A stretch of 64,000 nucleotides of DNA from Oryzomonas sp. (GTDB lineage Bacteria > Desulfobacterota > Desulfuromonadia > Geobacterales > Pseudopelobacteraceae): positions 186,001-250,000 of the forward strand of contig JARLHN010000016.1 in the NCBI GenBank assembly GCA_031292255.1, written 5' to 3'. Made by a program: the position numbers and the translations under genes. Numbering within the stretch: position 1 is the stretch's first letter; every line of letters starts with the position of its first letter. Below are positions 37,793 to 47,500 of the stretch, piece by piece. The notes beneath the pieces are model-generated. The model saw only the letters and a program-made list of their open reading frames with translations, was not told where the DNA came from and ran no database searches.

Positions 37793-38722
37793 TTAATATA
37801 AGACGTAACAACATTGAGATAAATTCTTCAGCGATTCCGGTCTGGCGAACACTGCGTTGTAATTATAATGTTCAAGTTCCGGTTCAGCGTAATAATTTTG
37901 AGGAACCGATTCTAAATAAACCTTGTTTGTGTTTTTTTCATACGTGGCTATAAATGTTGAATATCCAAGCTCTTGCATCAATAATCGCAAATATTTTTCT
38001 GATGCACCGGACCTGCGAAGACCAGACCTATTAACCTCGGCAAGAATAATTGGTGAAAACCTTTTTATGACTGAAATTGCCCCTTCAATGGTATGAAATT
38101 CCCATCCTTCGGTATCAACTTTTATAATTTTTATATTAGCAATATTTTCTGAATTTAGCAGCGAATCCACCATGTCCATTTGAATTTTTGATGTAACGGT
38201 ATTTTTGTCCCCAATCTGTTGAATAGTCTCAGGTGATATTCCACATAATGAGTGGGCGCCATCATTTAGTGGGTCGAGAAAAAAATCTATCTCCTTTTTA
38301 AGGTTACCGGCTGCACAGTTGATAGCTTTTATATTAGACATTTTATTTATTTCTATGTTTCTGATCAAGAAAAAAAAGTTTTCCTTATCCGGTTCAATGG
38401 AAATCACCCTTCCCGTGCTTGTAACAAGCGATGACGCCAACAAAGAAAAATAACCAAAATTGGCACCGATATCTATGACTGTATCCCCAGGCCGAAGGAC
38501 TTTCAGCATAATACTAGTGTAATCTGGCTCATAGCAGTTGCCATTCTGAACACTGTTTACAAAAAATGATCTGTGCATATATTTTTTTCTATCTAGGTGA
38601 AGCTTCATACGTGTCATTCTCGAATTTGAATCCCATTGTATTGATACATTACAAATGACATCATCGTGCCCCAAATTTTCCAGTATTTCAGCATCTATTT
38701 GCGGCGAGATGCGGTCGGCCAT
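37793..38722 (-). CDS. FkbM-family methyltransferase
   Basis: 309 residues from ATG 38722 with GGAG upstream. Motif I is GDTVIDIGANFGYFSLLASSLV, then VISIEPDKENFFFLIRNIEIN, and IKIIKVDTEGWEFHTIEGA, all typical FkbM. AT-rich codon use. It is convergent with the other FkbM gene and not closely similar to it. Predicted to O-methylate a glycan residue; target unknown. Confidence 0.85.
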   Translation of the reverse strand: MADRISPQIDAEILENLGHDDVICNVSIQWDSNSRMTRMKLHLDRKKYMHRSFFVNSVQNGNCYEPDYTSIMLKVLRPGDTVIDIGANFGYFSLLASSLVTSTGRVISIEPDKENFFFLIRNIEINKMSNIKAINCAAGNLKKEIDFFLDPLNDGAHSLCGISPETIQQIGDKNTVTSKIQMDMVDSLLNSENIANIKIIKVDTEGWEFHTIEGAISVIKRFSPIILAEVNRSGLRRSGASEKYLRLLMQELGYSTFIATYEKNTNKVYLESVPQNYYAEPELEHYNYNAVFARPESLKNLSQCCYVLY

Positions 38723-38806
38723 GTAAATTCTCCATAAACATATTTGGGGTTTTCCGGCTAAATTACATGAAATCGGCTGTTGCCACTGTCCTAACCTCAG
38801 AAACAC

Positions 38807-38838
38807 GGTAGCTGCTCTACCAGCTAAGCCATGTGCCC
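38807..38838 (-). pseudogene. tRNA 5'-half remnant
   Basis: On the minus strand GGGCACATGGCTTAGCTGGT followed by AGAGCAGCTACC has the acceptor 5' strand, D-stem and D-loop of a tRNA. No anticodon stem partner or TTCGA arm follows, so the gene is cut after the 5' half. It could mark an integration junction. Confidence 0.55.
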
Positions 38839-38846
38839 AGCGAATA

Positions 38847-38870
38847 AGCCCTGGACTGGTGTCCAGGGCT
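38847..38870. terminator. 10-bp perfect hairpin
   Basis: AGCCCTGGAC and GTCCAGGGCT with a 4-nt loop lie just after the exostosin-like gene and next to the tRNA remnant. No strong U-tract on the minus strand; on the plus strand GGTATTTT follows. Confidence 0.5.
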
Positions 38871-38889
38871 GGTATTTTGGCGTTCCAAG

Positions 38890-39798
38890 TTACCGCACAC
38901 TGAGTTCATAGAGCTTCTTGGATACCGTGGCGGATATACTTTTCTTATAAATACCCCACCAATCCAGACATCTTTGCTGTTGCCCGACAACGGAAGCAGG
39001 GTCGCTTGCCAGCTTTGCACGATACTCTGCGAGAAGAGCGGGGAGTTGATCCCAACTGTCCAGCAGCGGAAAGGGAGGTGTACCGAGAGCAAGAGGACTT
39101 TGCAGAAAGTCATGCTTTAGGCTGATGGGGATACATCCCATCTCCAAAGCGTCGTAGAGTCGGATAGTTTCAGGAGAGTTCCCGGCTGGGCAGGGACAAA
39201 AAATGGAGTACTCCAGAATAGCGGAGTACATACCGACGTTGAACCCTTTTGCAAAGTATTCGGTTGGTTGCAGCAAAATGTCGTGAGGGGCCTGCATGGC
39301 AGCCTGACGAAAAAGTTCTCGCTCATTGCCGAAGGATCGAGGGTTGTCTAACCAGCCGAGGAAGGAGGAAAGAAAGTGTCGATGATTAGCCGGCCTGAGC
39401 ATCTCGGCACGACGGCCCCCTACCCCTGCCTTGGGGCCATTGGGAATCCAGAGGGTTTTACATCCGACCTCCGGGTCTGTAAAAATATCAGAAAAAAAGT
39501 AGTTCCTAAGAATCAGATCACAACTTTTATAAAGTTCAAGACTATACTTTTCCTTGAACTCGTCGCCTAGCTGACAAATTACAACTTTATTGCCTTGAGC
39601 TTTCAGCTGCTCGATAATTTCTGAACTAAGGCATCCAAGTTCCAGGTAAATAACAACACCGTCATGATAGCTATGCAAATCCCACTCCAGCCCGAATGGT
39701 ATTTGCTGCAAGATTACATTTTGGATGAAACCAATTTCAATGACCTCATTTATCGTTAGCTGATTTGTAATAATTGATATATTTCTACCTTGATTCAT
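38890..39798 (-). CDS. Exostosin-like glycosyltransferase
   Basis: 302 residues. The C-terminal half carries FCPCPAGNSPETIRLYDALEMGCIPI, the nucleotide-sugar motif of exostosin/GT47-type proteins; the N-terminal half has Rossmann-like strands (NKVVICQLGDEF, CKTLWIPNGP). No signal or membrane segment, so it should act in the cytosol on a glycan precursor or on flagellin. The N-terminal part is AT-richer than the C-terminal part. Confidence 0.75.
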   Translation of the reverse strand: MNQGRNISIITNQLTINEVIEIGFIQNVILQQIPFGLEWDLHSYHDGVVIYLELGCLSSEIIEQLKAQGNKVVICQLGDEFKEKYSLELYKSCDLILRNYFFSDIFTDPEVGCKTLWIPNGPKAGVGGRRAEMLRPANHRHFLSSFLGWLDNPRSFGNERELFRQAAMQAPHDILLQPTEYFAKGFNVGMYSAILEYSIFCPCPAGNSPETIRLYDALEMGCIPISLKHDFLQSPLALGTPPFPLLDSWDQLPALLAEYRAKLASDPASVVGQQQRCLDWWGIYKKSISATVSKKLYELSVR

Positions 39799-39902
39799 TT
39801 ACCACCCACCTGTTTATTCAAATGTATCACCAGCAGCCTGTCGGACTCGCCAACGTAATACGGTGTGCTCGCTCACGAATCCAGGTAAAAACCCATATAT
39901 AA

Positions 39903-40985
39903 TCAAAACATATTATCGAGAAGTCCCGGCATCTTATAGATATCTATTTCGTATGTCGTCGGATACCCCCAATGTTCAATGCAAGAGCGGTAGTGCTCGC
40001 AGGCGCTGAAATAGTCCTGACAGTTAAAGTGTCGATGTCCTCCATTTATACAGTCAAACACCAACTTTTGCACAGATCCCCTCTGGCTCATTTGAAAATC
40101 AATTGCACGATGGTAGTACCGGCAGGCGCCGACATAGTCTTCGGCGACAAATAGCTGATTTGCAACGAGACAAGCCTGCCCGGTATTGACCGGCTCAATC
40201 AGTTTAAAATCATCAGCCCATGGTGTCATCATAAGGTATTTACGGTAAAGAGACTGCAGTTCAAAATCGTAGCATTTATGCCAGGGCTTAATGGGGCCGC
40301 CGAAGTGGAGGATACGCTCAGGATATTGCGTAAGCATCCCAATGTCTCCCTGTGACACGGGATTCAGATTCCACTTCAAATCAATCTTCCCCTTACGATG
40401 TTTTAAAACGACATTGATGGCGTCTTGATCAGGAAGTATTGCCTTTGGGGAATTGGCATGGAGCCAATTAAGGCACATATCGCTTATTCCCTCTTCCCGC
40501 CAAAGCGCCAGATTAATTACCAAAACGCCGGAGTTAATGTAAATGTCCGTATCCAGGTCCAATCGACTTGTTTGTGCCGGGTTTTCTTCATCCCACCCGG
40601 CACAGCCCAATCCGTTTAAGTCAGTCCTCCAAAGATCCCACAACTCAGTCTCCACAACAAGATCACAATCCAAATAGATAATTTTATCCAGATCACTCAG
40701 TATCTCGGGTAACAATAGGCGATAATACATAGCGGGCGAAATGTGCAGGTGGGATCGTAAGCCAGCTATTCTTTCTATGGAAACTTCTTCAAGTATTATT
40801 TCGACATTGAATTTTGTACCTATTTGCAACAACAGCTCTTTTTCATTTTGCTCTAAGTTGGAATATAATATAAAAACCCGTAAGGAACTAGGGTTGTTGT
40901 GCATAATAATCGAGACAAGTGTTACACCGAGGTGCTGGACGTAAGCCGTATCGATACAGAATACTAAATTGATTTTTTCATTCAT
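39903..40985 (-). CDS. GT8-family glycosyltransferase
   Basis: 360 residues. LVFCIDTAYVQHLGVTLVSIIMHN opens a GT8 domain, IIYLDCDLVV holds the DxD metal/sugar motif, INSGVLVINLALWR and RILHFGGPIKPWH are also diagnostic (retaining, UDP-sugar-using GT-A fold, e.g. LPS galactosyl-/glucosyltransferases). After residue 270 the protein becomes helical with TPR-like pairs (DYVGACRYYHRAIDF, DYFSACEHYRSCIEH). GGAG precedes the ATG. 279 bp of non-coding DNA without a recognisable feature separate it from the next upstream gene. Confidence 0.88.
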   Translation of the reverse strand: MNEKINLVFCIDTAYVQHLGVTLVSIIMHNNPSSLRVFILYSNLEQNEKELLLQIGTKFNVEIILEEVSIERIAGLRSHLHISPAMYYRLLLPEILSDLDKIIYLDCDLVVETELWDLWRTDLNGLGCAGWDEENPAQTSRLDLDTDIYINSGVLVINLALWREEGISDMCLNWLHANSPKAILPDQDAINVVLKHRKGKIDLKWNLNPVSQGDIGMLTQYPERILHFGGPIKPWHKCYDFELQSLYRKYLMMTPWADDFKLIEPVNTGQACLVANQLFVAEDYVGACRYYHRAIDFQMSQRGSVQKLVFDCINGGHRHFNCQDYFSACEHYRSCIEHWGYPTTYEIDIYKMPGLLDNMF

Positions 40986-41264
40986 GCCAGACTCCGTGAC
41001 AACAACTTCAGTAATATGACTTTTGCCATCTGTAATAGGGGGTTAGAAGAGAATTGTCCCATTGATCGGGAGCCTTGAACGTCTGGATTAATCGGCGCAA
41101 CGGCGTGGTGCATTGGAGCTATTTCCAGTCAATCGAGGCTGCAAAGTTTACTGGAAGCCTGCCGGTTGGAGTTGATCGAATCGTTCCGGCCAAAAACGGC
41201 AACGCCAATCGTCGGGCCGTCAGGAAAGCCGGCGCCAGCGTCCCGTTTTCCGCCAGACGTTTTG

Positions 41265-44200
41265 TCAACTGAGATTGCTTATATGAGTACTCAAGTTGAC
41301 TCGGTGAAGAAACGGATTTTCGCCGCGGATATTCTCTCCCAGGAGAAAGATGTAGCCAGGAAGCCAGTTGCGCATGCTGGCGATGCCAAGGGCTATGTTT
41401 GATTCCTTGTTACCCACAAAGTAATCGCATTTCAAGGCAAGCAGAGTGTCTACCAGAACCTCTTCCCCCAGTGTCAATCCGTCGTGATCACCCATATGAA
41501 CGCCGATATCGGATTCGGTACGCATTGCATGGGTATAGAGCAGTCTGTGGTCGTAACGTCTCTGGAATTCACCGATCACCGGCGAAGAGTCGGTGAGCAG
41601 GAACACGCCGATTGTCGGATTCAATTCGATGATTCGATCAATAAACGCGAAGTAGTCGGCATTTGTTTTGGTCAGATTCGGCGATTCATTGACCTTATCG
41701 CTGCCACGGACATGAACACCTATCCACGGCCGTCCCAGCATGTTCTTGACAAAGAACTCCTCGACCCTTGCAGAAATGGCGGGCACCGGTTTCAGGTATT
41801 TTTGCATGATTTCCGCATAAATCGCATCATCGGTGAGTCCGTAATAGCGAGAGCTGGGGCCTATCCACGGGATGATCGATACAACGGTGGAATAGAAGTC
41901 ACTGACCAAAAGGGTTTCCGGCCGATCGAACAGATATTGCGCTGCCAGGCGCGACCAGTTTCCCTCCCATTTGCAGTTATTCTCCACATACAGATTGTCC
42001 CGTGACCATTTTGCCGGAAAGATGGATACCTCGGCCGGAACATCCTCAAGAGAAGCAGTCGTCACCGGCTCAAAAAAATGGCCAAAGGCATTGACGTCTC
42101 CCTCGCGGCGGAAGAGGGAATTACTGCCCCACAGGATAATCGGAGTGCGTTGCGTAAGCTCGGCTAACAACAATTGTCCCGCAAGATGATGAATCTCGCT
42201 CCAGAAGCCATAACCCCAAGCCTTGATGAACAGGTAACGCTTCTCGGTATTTTTTATCGATGCCTGTTCCGAAAGCTCGAAATCATCGGCCATGCCGTAA
42301 CCCCGACGGAGGTTGACGAGTAGTTGTGAAGCCTCGCTGTTGCCCGGATTATGGGCAAGACTCCAGCGGGCGTTGATCTCGGACAGCGGCAGATTGCCCT
42401 GCAGGAAGAGGTTCTGGGCATTGGCCAGGAAAATATCGTTGATAGTGTCGCCCGAATCCGGTTGATCAACCGTGGCTCCTGCAGCTTCCGGCAGTTGAAG
42501 CATACTTCTGAACGCATTTTCAAGCGATGCGGCAAATGGTTTGCCGAGAACATAATGGGAGGCCGCCAGGCCTTCCCGCAACTCCCTAAGCCGTTCGGGA
42601 GCATGGGCAAGACTGTTGGCAAGCTCGAAATACCCGTCAAAGGATTCGGTAATGAGCTGCTCGTAACCCAAGGTCGTCAGCAGGCTGGCGGCAACGCGGG
42701 ACGGAAAGGAGTCTCCTTTGTAAGTAACAATGGGAAGTCCGGTCAACAAGGCATCTGCCGCCGTGGTGTGGGCGTTGTAGGGCCATGTGTCCAGAAACAG
42801 GTCGGCAACCCGATAGCGCGCCAGGTGGTCTTCGACCTGGGGTACACGCGTCGCAAATACTAAACGGTCGGGATCAATGCCCCGTTCCTGAGCTGCCGTA
42901 CACAAATTCCGCTGGGACGTTTCATTGCGGGACATGAGCCAGAGCACGCTGTCCGGCGTTACTTCCAGAAGACGCATCCAGACGTCGAACATCCGTGGAT
43001 GAATCTTGAAGTCATGGCTGAAGGCGCAAAAGACGAAGCCTTTCTCAGGCAGGCCGTACTCGCTGCGTGACAATGGCTCCGGGACTTCGACACCCGATGC
43101 GACCGGCAGATAACAATGATCCAGATACACCGGTTTCTCTGAATAATACGCATGGTGTTCCTCCGGCAGCACCACACGGTCGGCAACGATGTAATCGTAG
43201 CAGTCAAGGGCCATGGTCCCCGGATAACCGAGGTAGTTAACCTGGATTGGAGCTGGGCGGTACAGGAATATATCGGTGCGGGCATCGGAAGTGTAACCGG
43301 CCAGATCAACGGCAATATCGACTTCCATCTGTCTCATGAGCTCCGCAATCTGGAGGGCCGTCAAGTCTCTGGCGTCGATGAAGCGGTCAAAGGCGGAGAT
43401 CATGCGACTCCGGATGCGACTATTGTCGTCCAGGCCAAGAGAAATGGCAATGGTTTCGAAACGGGACTTATCGTGTGATTCGATAACGCCGGCCATCAGG
43501 TGGCCTACCGGGTGTTCGCGCAGATCAGGAGAGACATAGGCAATCCGGATGCGGCCATGATTATAGCGTTCGCCTCTCCATAGCGGCTCGCGGCGCTTCG
43601 GATGCTGGTGCCGGGCAAAGATCTCAGCGCACCGGTAATGATCAGCAGCCGAATCTGACAGAGCCATGAAACCAAGGGTTTTGCAGGTTTTGCGCCCTTC
43701 GCGGATGCCGTCGGTGATGGAACGGGTCAGTGCATCCAGGTCGGTCCAGTCGCACAGGTGAAGTCGCTCGAAACAGAGGAGGCCACTACAGAACGGATAG
43801 TCCGGATTCTTACGGCACAACCGTTCAAAGGCTTCCACGGCTTGCTGGTTGAGTTTGAACTCGGTGAGCAGGATTCCGTAGTTGCCCAGGGCATTTTCAT
43901 GTTCAGGGTCTATTTCAAGAGCGCGGTGAAAACGTTCCAAGGCTTCATGGTGACGGTTCATGTCCCGGAGCAAGGCCCCGCTGTTGACCAGAACTTCAAC
44001 GAAAGATGGATTAATTGCAAGAGCGCGGTCAAAGCTGGAAAGCGCTTCCTCCCTACGGAACAGGGCCTGAAAAGCCGCACCCTGCACAAACCAGAGGGGA
44101 GCAAAGTCAGGGGTGGCATTGACTCCTACAGTTGCATGATGCAGTGCCTCTTCATGACGTCCTGAATTCAGTTCGAGCACTGCCAATGAGTACAAGACGG

Positions 44201-44360
44201 TAGCATTGTCAGGGGCAACAATCAAAATCTGGCGGAACAAGGACTCCGCTTCAAGATGTTTTCCCTGTTGCAGGAGCTCTAACGCAACCTGCAATGGATT
44301 ATTGCTATCATTCCGGGCCACCTCCCGAGATTGTGCCATCTTGTTTTTTTTACGCTTCAT
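41265..44360 (-). CDS. TPR-OGT (GT41) fused to an alpha-1,6-fucosyltransferase-like domain
   Basis: 1031 residues. TPR array (about 20-190); an O-GlcNAc-transferase/SPINDLY-like GT41 catalytic region (about 270-640) with RIAYVSPDLREHPVGHLM, QVNYLGYPGTMALDCYDYI and LDTWPYNAHTTAADALLTGLPIVT; then from about 690 a second catalytic domain with WIGVHVRGSDKVNE, the GDP-fucose-binding motif of NodZ/FUT8 (GT23; HVRRTDK there), and VFLLTDSS. TPR-GT41 enzymes modify Ser/Thr of proteins. The fusion suggests stepwise addition of a first sugar and a fucose-like sugar to one acceptor. It lies directly downstream of the Thr-rich giant repeat gene. Confidence 0.87.
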   Translation of the reverse strand: MKRKKNKMAQSREVARNDSNNPLQVALELLQQGKHLEAESLFRQILIVAPDNATVLYSLAVLELNSGRHEEALHHATVGVNATPDFAPLWFVQGAAFQALFRREEALSSFDRALAINPSFVEVLVNSGALLRDMNRHHEALERFHRALEIDPEHENALGNYGILLTEFKLNQQAVEAFERLCRKNPDYPFCSGLLCFERLHLCDWTDLDALTRSITDGIREGRKTCKTLGFMALSDSAADHYRCAEIFARHQHPKRREPLWRGERYNHGRIRIAYVSPDLREHPVGHLMAGVIESHDKSRFETIAISLGLDDNSRIRSRMISAFDRFIDARDLTALQIAELMRQMEVDIAVDLAGYTSDARTDIFLYRPAPIQVNYLGYPGTMALDCYDYIVADRVVLPEEHHAYYSEKPVYLDHCYLPVASGVEVPEPLSRSEYGLPEKGFVFCAFSHDFKIHPRMFDVWMRLLEVTPDSVLWLMSRNETSQRNLCTAAQERGIDPDRLVFATRVPQVEDHLARYRVADLFLDTWPYNAHTTAADALLTGLPIVTYKGDSFPSRVAASLLTTLGYEQLITESFDGYFELANSLAHAPERLRELREGLAASHYVLGKPFAASLENAFRSMLQLPEAAGATVDQPDSGDTINDIFLANAQNLFLQGNLPLSEINARWSLAHNPGNSEASQLLVNLRRGYGMADDFELSEQASIKNTEKRYLFIKAWGYGFWSEIHHLAGQLLLAELTQRTPIILWGSNSLFRREGDVNAFGHFFEPVTTASLEDVPAEVSIFPAKWSRDNLYVENNCKWEGNWSRLAAQYLFDRPETLLVSDFYSTVVSIIPWIGPSSRYYGLTDDAIYAEIMQKYLKPVPAISARVEEFFVKNMLGRPWIGVHVRGSDKVNESPNLTKTNADYFAFIDRIIELNPTIGVFLLTDSSPVIGEFQRRYDHRLLYTHAMRTESDIGVHMGDHDGLTLGEEVLVDTLLALKCDYFVGNKESNIALGIASMRNWLPGYIFLLGENIRGENPFLHRVNLSTHISNLS

Positions 44361-44444
44361 GTTCCCTCGCAGGTTCTAGTATCTCAAGTGCAATCAAAAA
44401 ACAAAATCAACTATCTATGGCCAATCTTCGTTATCCATTGGAGC

Positions 44445-44593
44445 CTCTGGCAAAAGTCACAAAAGTCCCCCCCCTTGCGGGGGAGGACTGGAGGTGAGGC
44501 TACCATGAAATCAGCCGGTTGCAGCTTTAACCACACCCTGACCCCTCCCGCTAAGGGAGGGGGAAACAGACATTCTTACTACTTTTGCAAGAG
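44445..44593. mobile_element. 149-bp MITE-like extragenic element
   Basis: Ends CTCTGGCAAAAGT (44445-44457) and ACTTTTGCAAGAG (44581-44593) are inverted with one mismatch. Inside are two GC-rich hairpins (CCCCCCTTGCGGGGG and CCCTCCCGCTAAGGGAGGG). No ORF. It fills the gap between the giant repeat gene and the OGT gene and may terminate the former. Confidence 0.65.
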
Positions 44594-44596
44594 CCT

Positions 44597-47500
44597 CTAT
44601 AATGTTTGCAGAGATCCAATCTGAGTAGTCGTCAGAGCTTGCACCTGCGTGGCTGACAACGACCCAACCTGCGTAGTCGTCAGTGCCGCCACTTGTGCGG
44701 TGGTCAGATTGGCAATTTGCGTAGTCGTCAGCGCCGCAATGTCCGCGGTGGACAAAGTGGCTATCTGGCTGGTTGCAATCACCACGAGGTCAGCTGTTGT
44801 CACATTCGCAATCTGAGCAGTCGTCAGCGCAGCAACCTGCGCGGTGGTCAGATTCGTTATTTGCGCCGTCGTCAGCGCCGCAATGCCCGCAGTGGACAGA
44901 TTCGCTATCTGGCCGGTCCCGATCGCCGCGAGGTCAGATGTTGTCAGAGTCGCGATCTGAGCAGTCGTCAGCGCAGCAACCTGCGCGGTGGTCAGATTGG
45001 CTGACTGGTCCGTTGTTACATTCGCAATTTGCGTGGTTGTCAGCGCCGCAATGCCTGCGGTGGACAAGTTGGCTATCTGACTGGTCCCAATCGCCGCGAG
45101 GTCAGATGTTGTCAGAGTCGCAATCTGAGCCGTCGTCAGCGCCGCAATCTGTGCGTTGAGCAGATTGGCCGACTGAGCCGTTGTCAGAGTGGCAATTTGC
45201 GCCGTCGTCAGCGCCGCAATGCCCGCGGTGGACACATTGGCTATCTGGCTGGTGCCGATCGCTGCGAGGGCAGCTGTTGTCACATTCGCAATCTGTGCCG
45301 TCGTCAACGACGCCACTTGTGCGTTGGTCAAATTGGCCGACTGGGCCGTTGTCAGATTCGCAATTTGCGCCGTTGTCAGCGCCGCAATGCCTGCGGTGGA
45401 CAAATTGGCTATCTGGCCGGTCCCGATCGCCGCGAGGTCAGATGTTGTCACACTCGTAATCTGCGCCGTCGTCAGCGCTGCCACTTGTGCGTTGGTCAGA
45501 TTGGCCGACTGGGCCGTTGTCAGATTCGCAATTTGCGCCGTCGTCAGCGCTGCAATGCCCGCAGTGGACAAATTGGCTATCTGGCTGGTGCCGATCGCCG
45601 CGAGGTCAGATGTTGTCAGATTCGTAATCTGTGCCGTCGTCAGCGCAGCAACCTGCGCGGTGGTCAGATTGGCCGACTGGGCCGTTGTCACATTCGCAAT
45701 CTGAGTAGTCGTCAGCGCCGCAACGTTCGCGGTGGTCAAAGCGGCTATCTGGCTGGTGCCGATCGCCGCAAGGTCAGCTGTTGACAGATACGCAAGCTGC
45801 GTAGTCGTCAGTGCCGCCACCTGCGCGGTGGTCAGACTGGCTGACTGGGCCGTCGTCAGATCCGCAATTGCCGGCGGGGGTGTTGTCAGATTTGCAATTT
45901 GCGTAGACGTAAACGCCGTCACCTGGAGATATCCAATCTGTGTAGTCGTAAGAGCTTGCACCTGTGTGGACGACAACGACTCCACCTGCGAAGTCGTCAG
46001 CGCCAACACCTGCGCGGTGGCCAGATTATTGATTTGTGTAGTCGTCAGCGCCGCCACCTGCGCGGTGGACAAATTGGCTATCTGGCTGGTTACAATCACC
46101 GCGAGGTCAGATGTTGTCACATTTGCAATTTGCGCCGTCGTCAGCGCCGCCACCTGCGCGGTGCTCAGAGTGGCAATTTGCGCTGTCGTCAGCGCCGCAA
46201 TGCCCGCGGTGGATATATTAGCTATCTGGCTGGTGCCGATCGCCGCAAGGTCAGATGTTGTCACACTCGCAATCTGCGAAGTCGTCAACACCGCCACCTG
46301 CGTGGTGTTCAAATTGGCTGACTGGGCCGTTGTCAGATTCGCAACTTGCGAAGTCGTCAGCGCCGCCACCTGCGCGGTGGACAGATTGGCTATCTGGCTG
46401 GTGCCGATCGCCGCAAGGTCAGATGTTGTCAGAGTCGCTATCTGCGAAGTTGTCAGCGCCGCCACCTGCGCGGTGGTCAAGTTGGCCGACTGGGCCGTTG
46501 TTACATTCGTAATTTGCGTTGTCGTCAACGCCGCCACCTGCGCGGTGGACACATTGGCTATCTGGCTGGTGCTCATCACCGTAAGGTTCGCTGTTGTCAC
46601 ATTCGCGATCTGCGAAGTCGTCAGCGCCGCCACCTGCGCGGTGGTCAAATTGGCCGACTGGGCCGTTGTCAAATTAGCAATCTGCGTAGTCGTCAGCGCC
46701 GCAAAGTCCGCGGTGGACAAATTGGCTATCTGGCTGGTTACAATCGCCGCAAGGTCGGCTGTTGCCAGATTCGCAATCTGCGAAGTCGTCAGCGCCGACA
46801 CCTGCGTCGTTGTCAGATTAGCTGACTGGTCCGTTGTCAGATTCGCAATCTGCGAAGTCGTCAGCGCCGCCACCTGCGCGGTGGACAAATTGACTATCTG
46901 GCTTGTCCCAATCACCGCAAGACTAGCCGTTGCCACATTCGCAATCTGCGAAGTCGTCAGCGCCGACACCTGCGCAGTGGACAGATTGGCTGACTGGGCC
47001 GTTGTCAGATTGGCTATTTGCGCTGTCGTCAGCGCCGCCACCTGCGCGGTGGACAAATTGGCTATCTGGCTGGTGCCCATCACCGCAAGGTCAGCTGTTG
47101 CCACATTCGCAATCTGCGAAGTCGTCAGCGCCGCCACCTGCGCGGTGGACAGATTCGCTGACTGGGCCGTTGTCAGGTTCGCAATCTGCGAAGCCGTCAG
47201 CGCCGCCACCTGCGCGGTGGACAAATTGGCTATCTGGCTGGTACCCATCACCGCAAGGTCAGCTGTTGTCACATTCGCAATCTGCGAAGTCGTCAGCGCC
47301 GCCACCTGCGCGGTAGTCAGATTGGCTGACTGGGCCGTTGTCAGATTCGCAATCTGCGAAGTTGTCAGCGCCGCAATGCCCGCGGTGGACAAATTGGCTA
47401 TCTGGCTGGTGCCGATCGCCGCAAGATCAGATGTTGTCAGAGCCCCAATCTGCGAAGTCGTCAGCGCCGCCGCCTGCGCGGTGGTCAGATTCGTAATTTG

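Noticed and set aside
41075-41272. Plus-strand frame of 65 codons between the GT8 and OGT genes.
   Set aside because: TTG start without ribosome site, no domain; I considered a transposase remnant but saw no motif.
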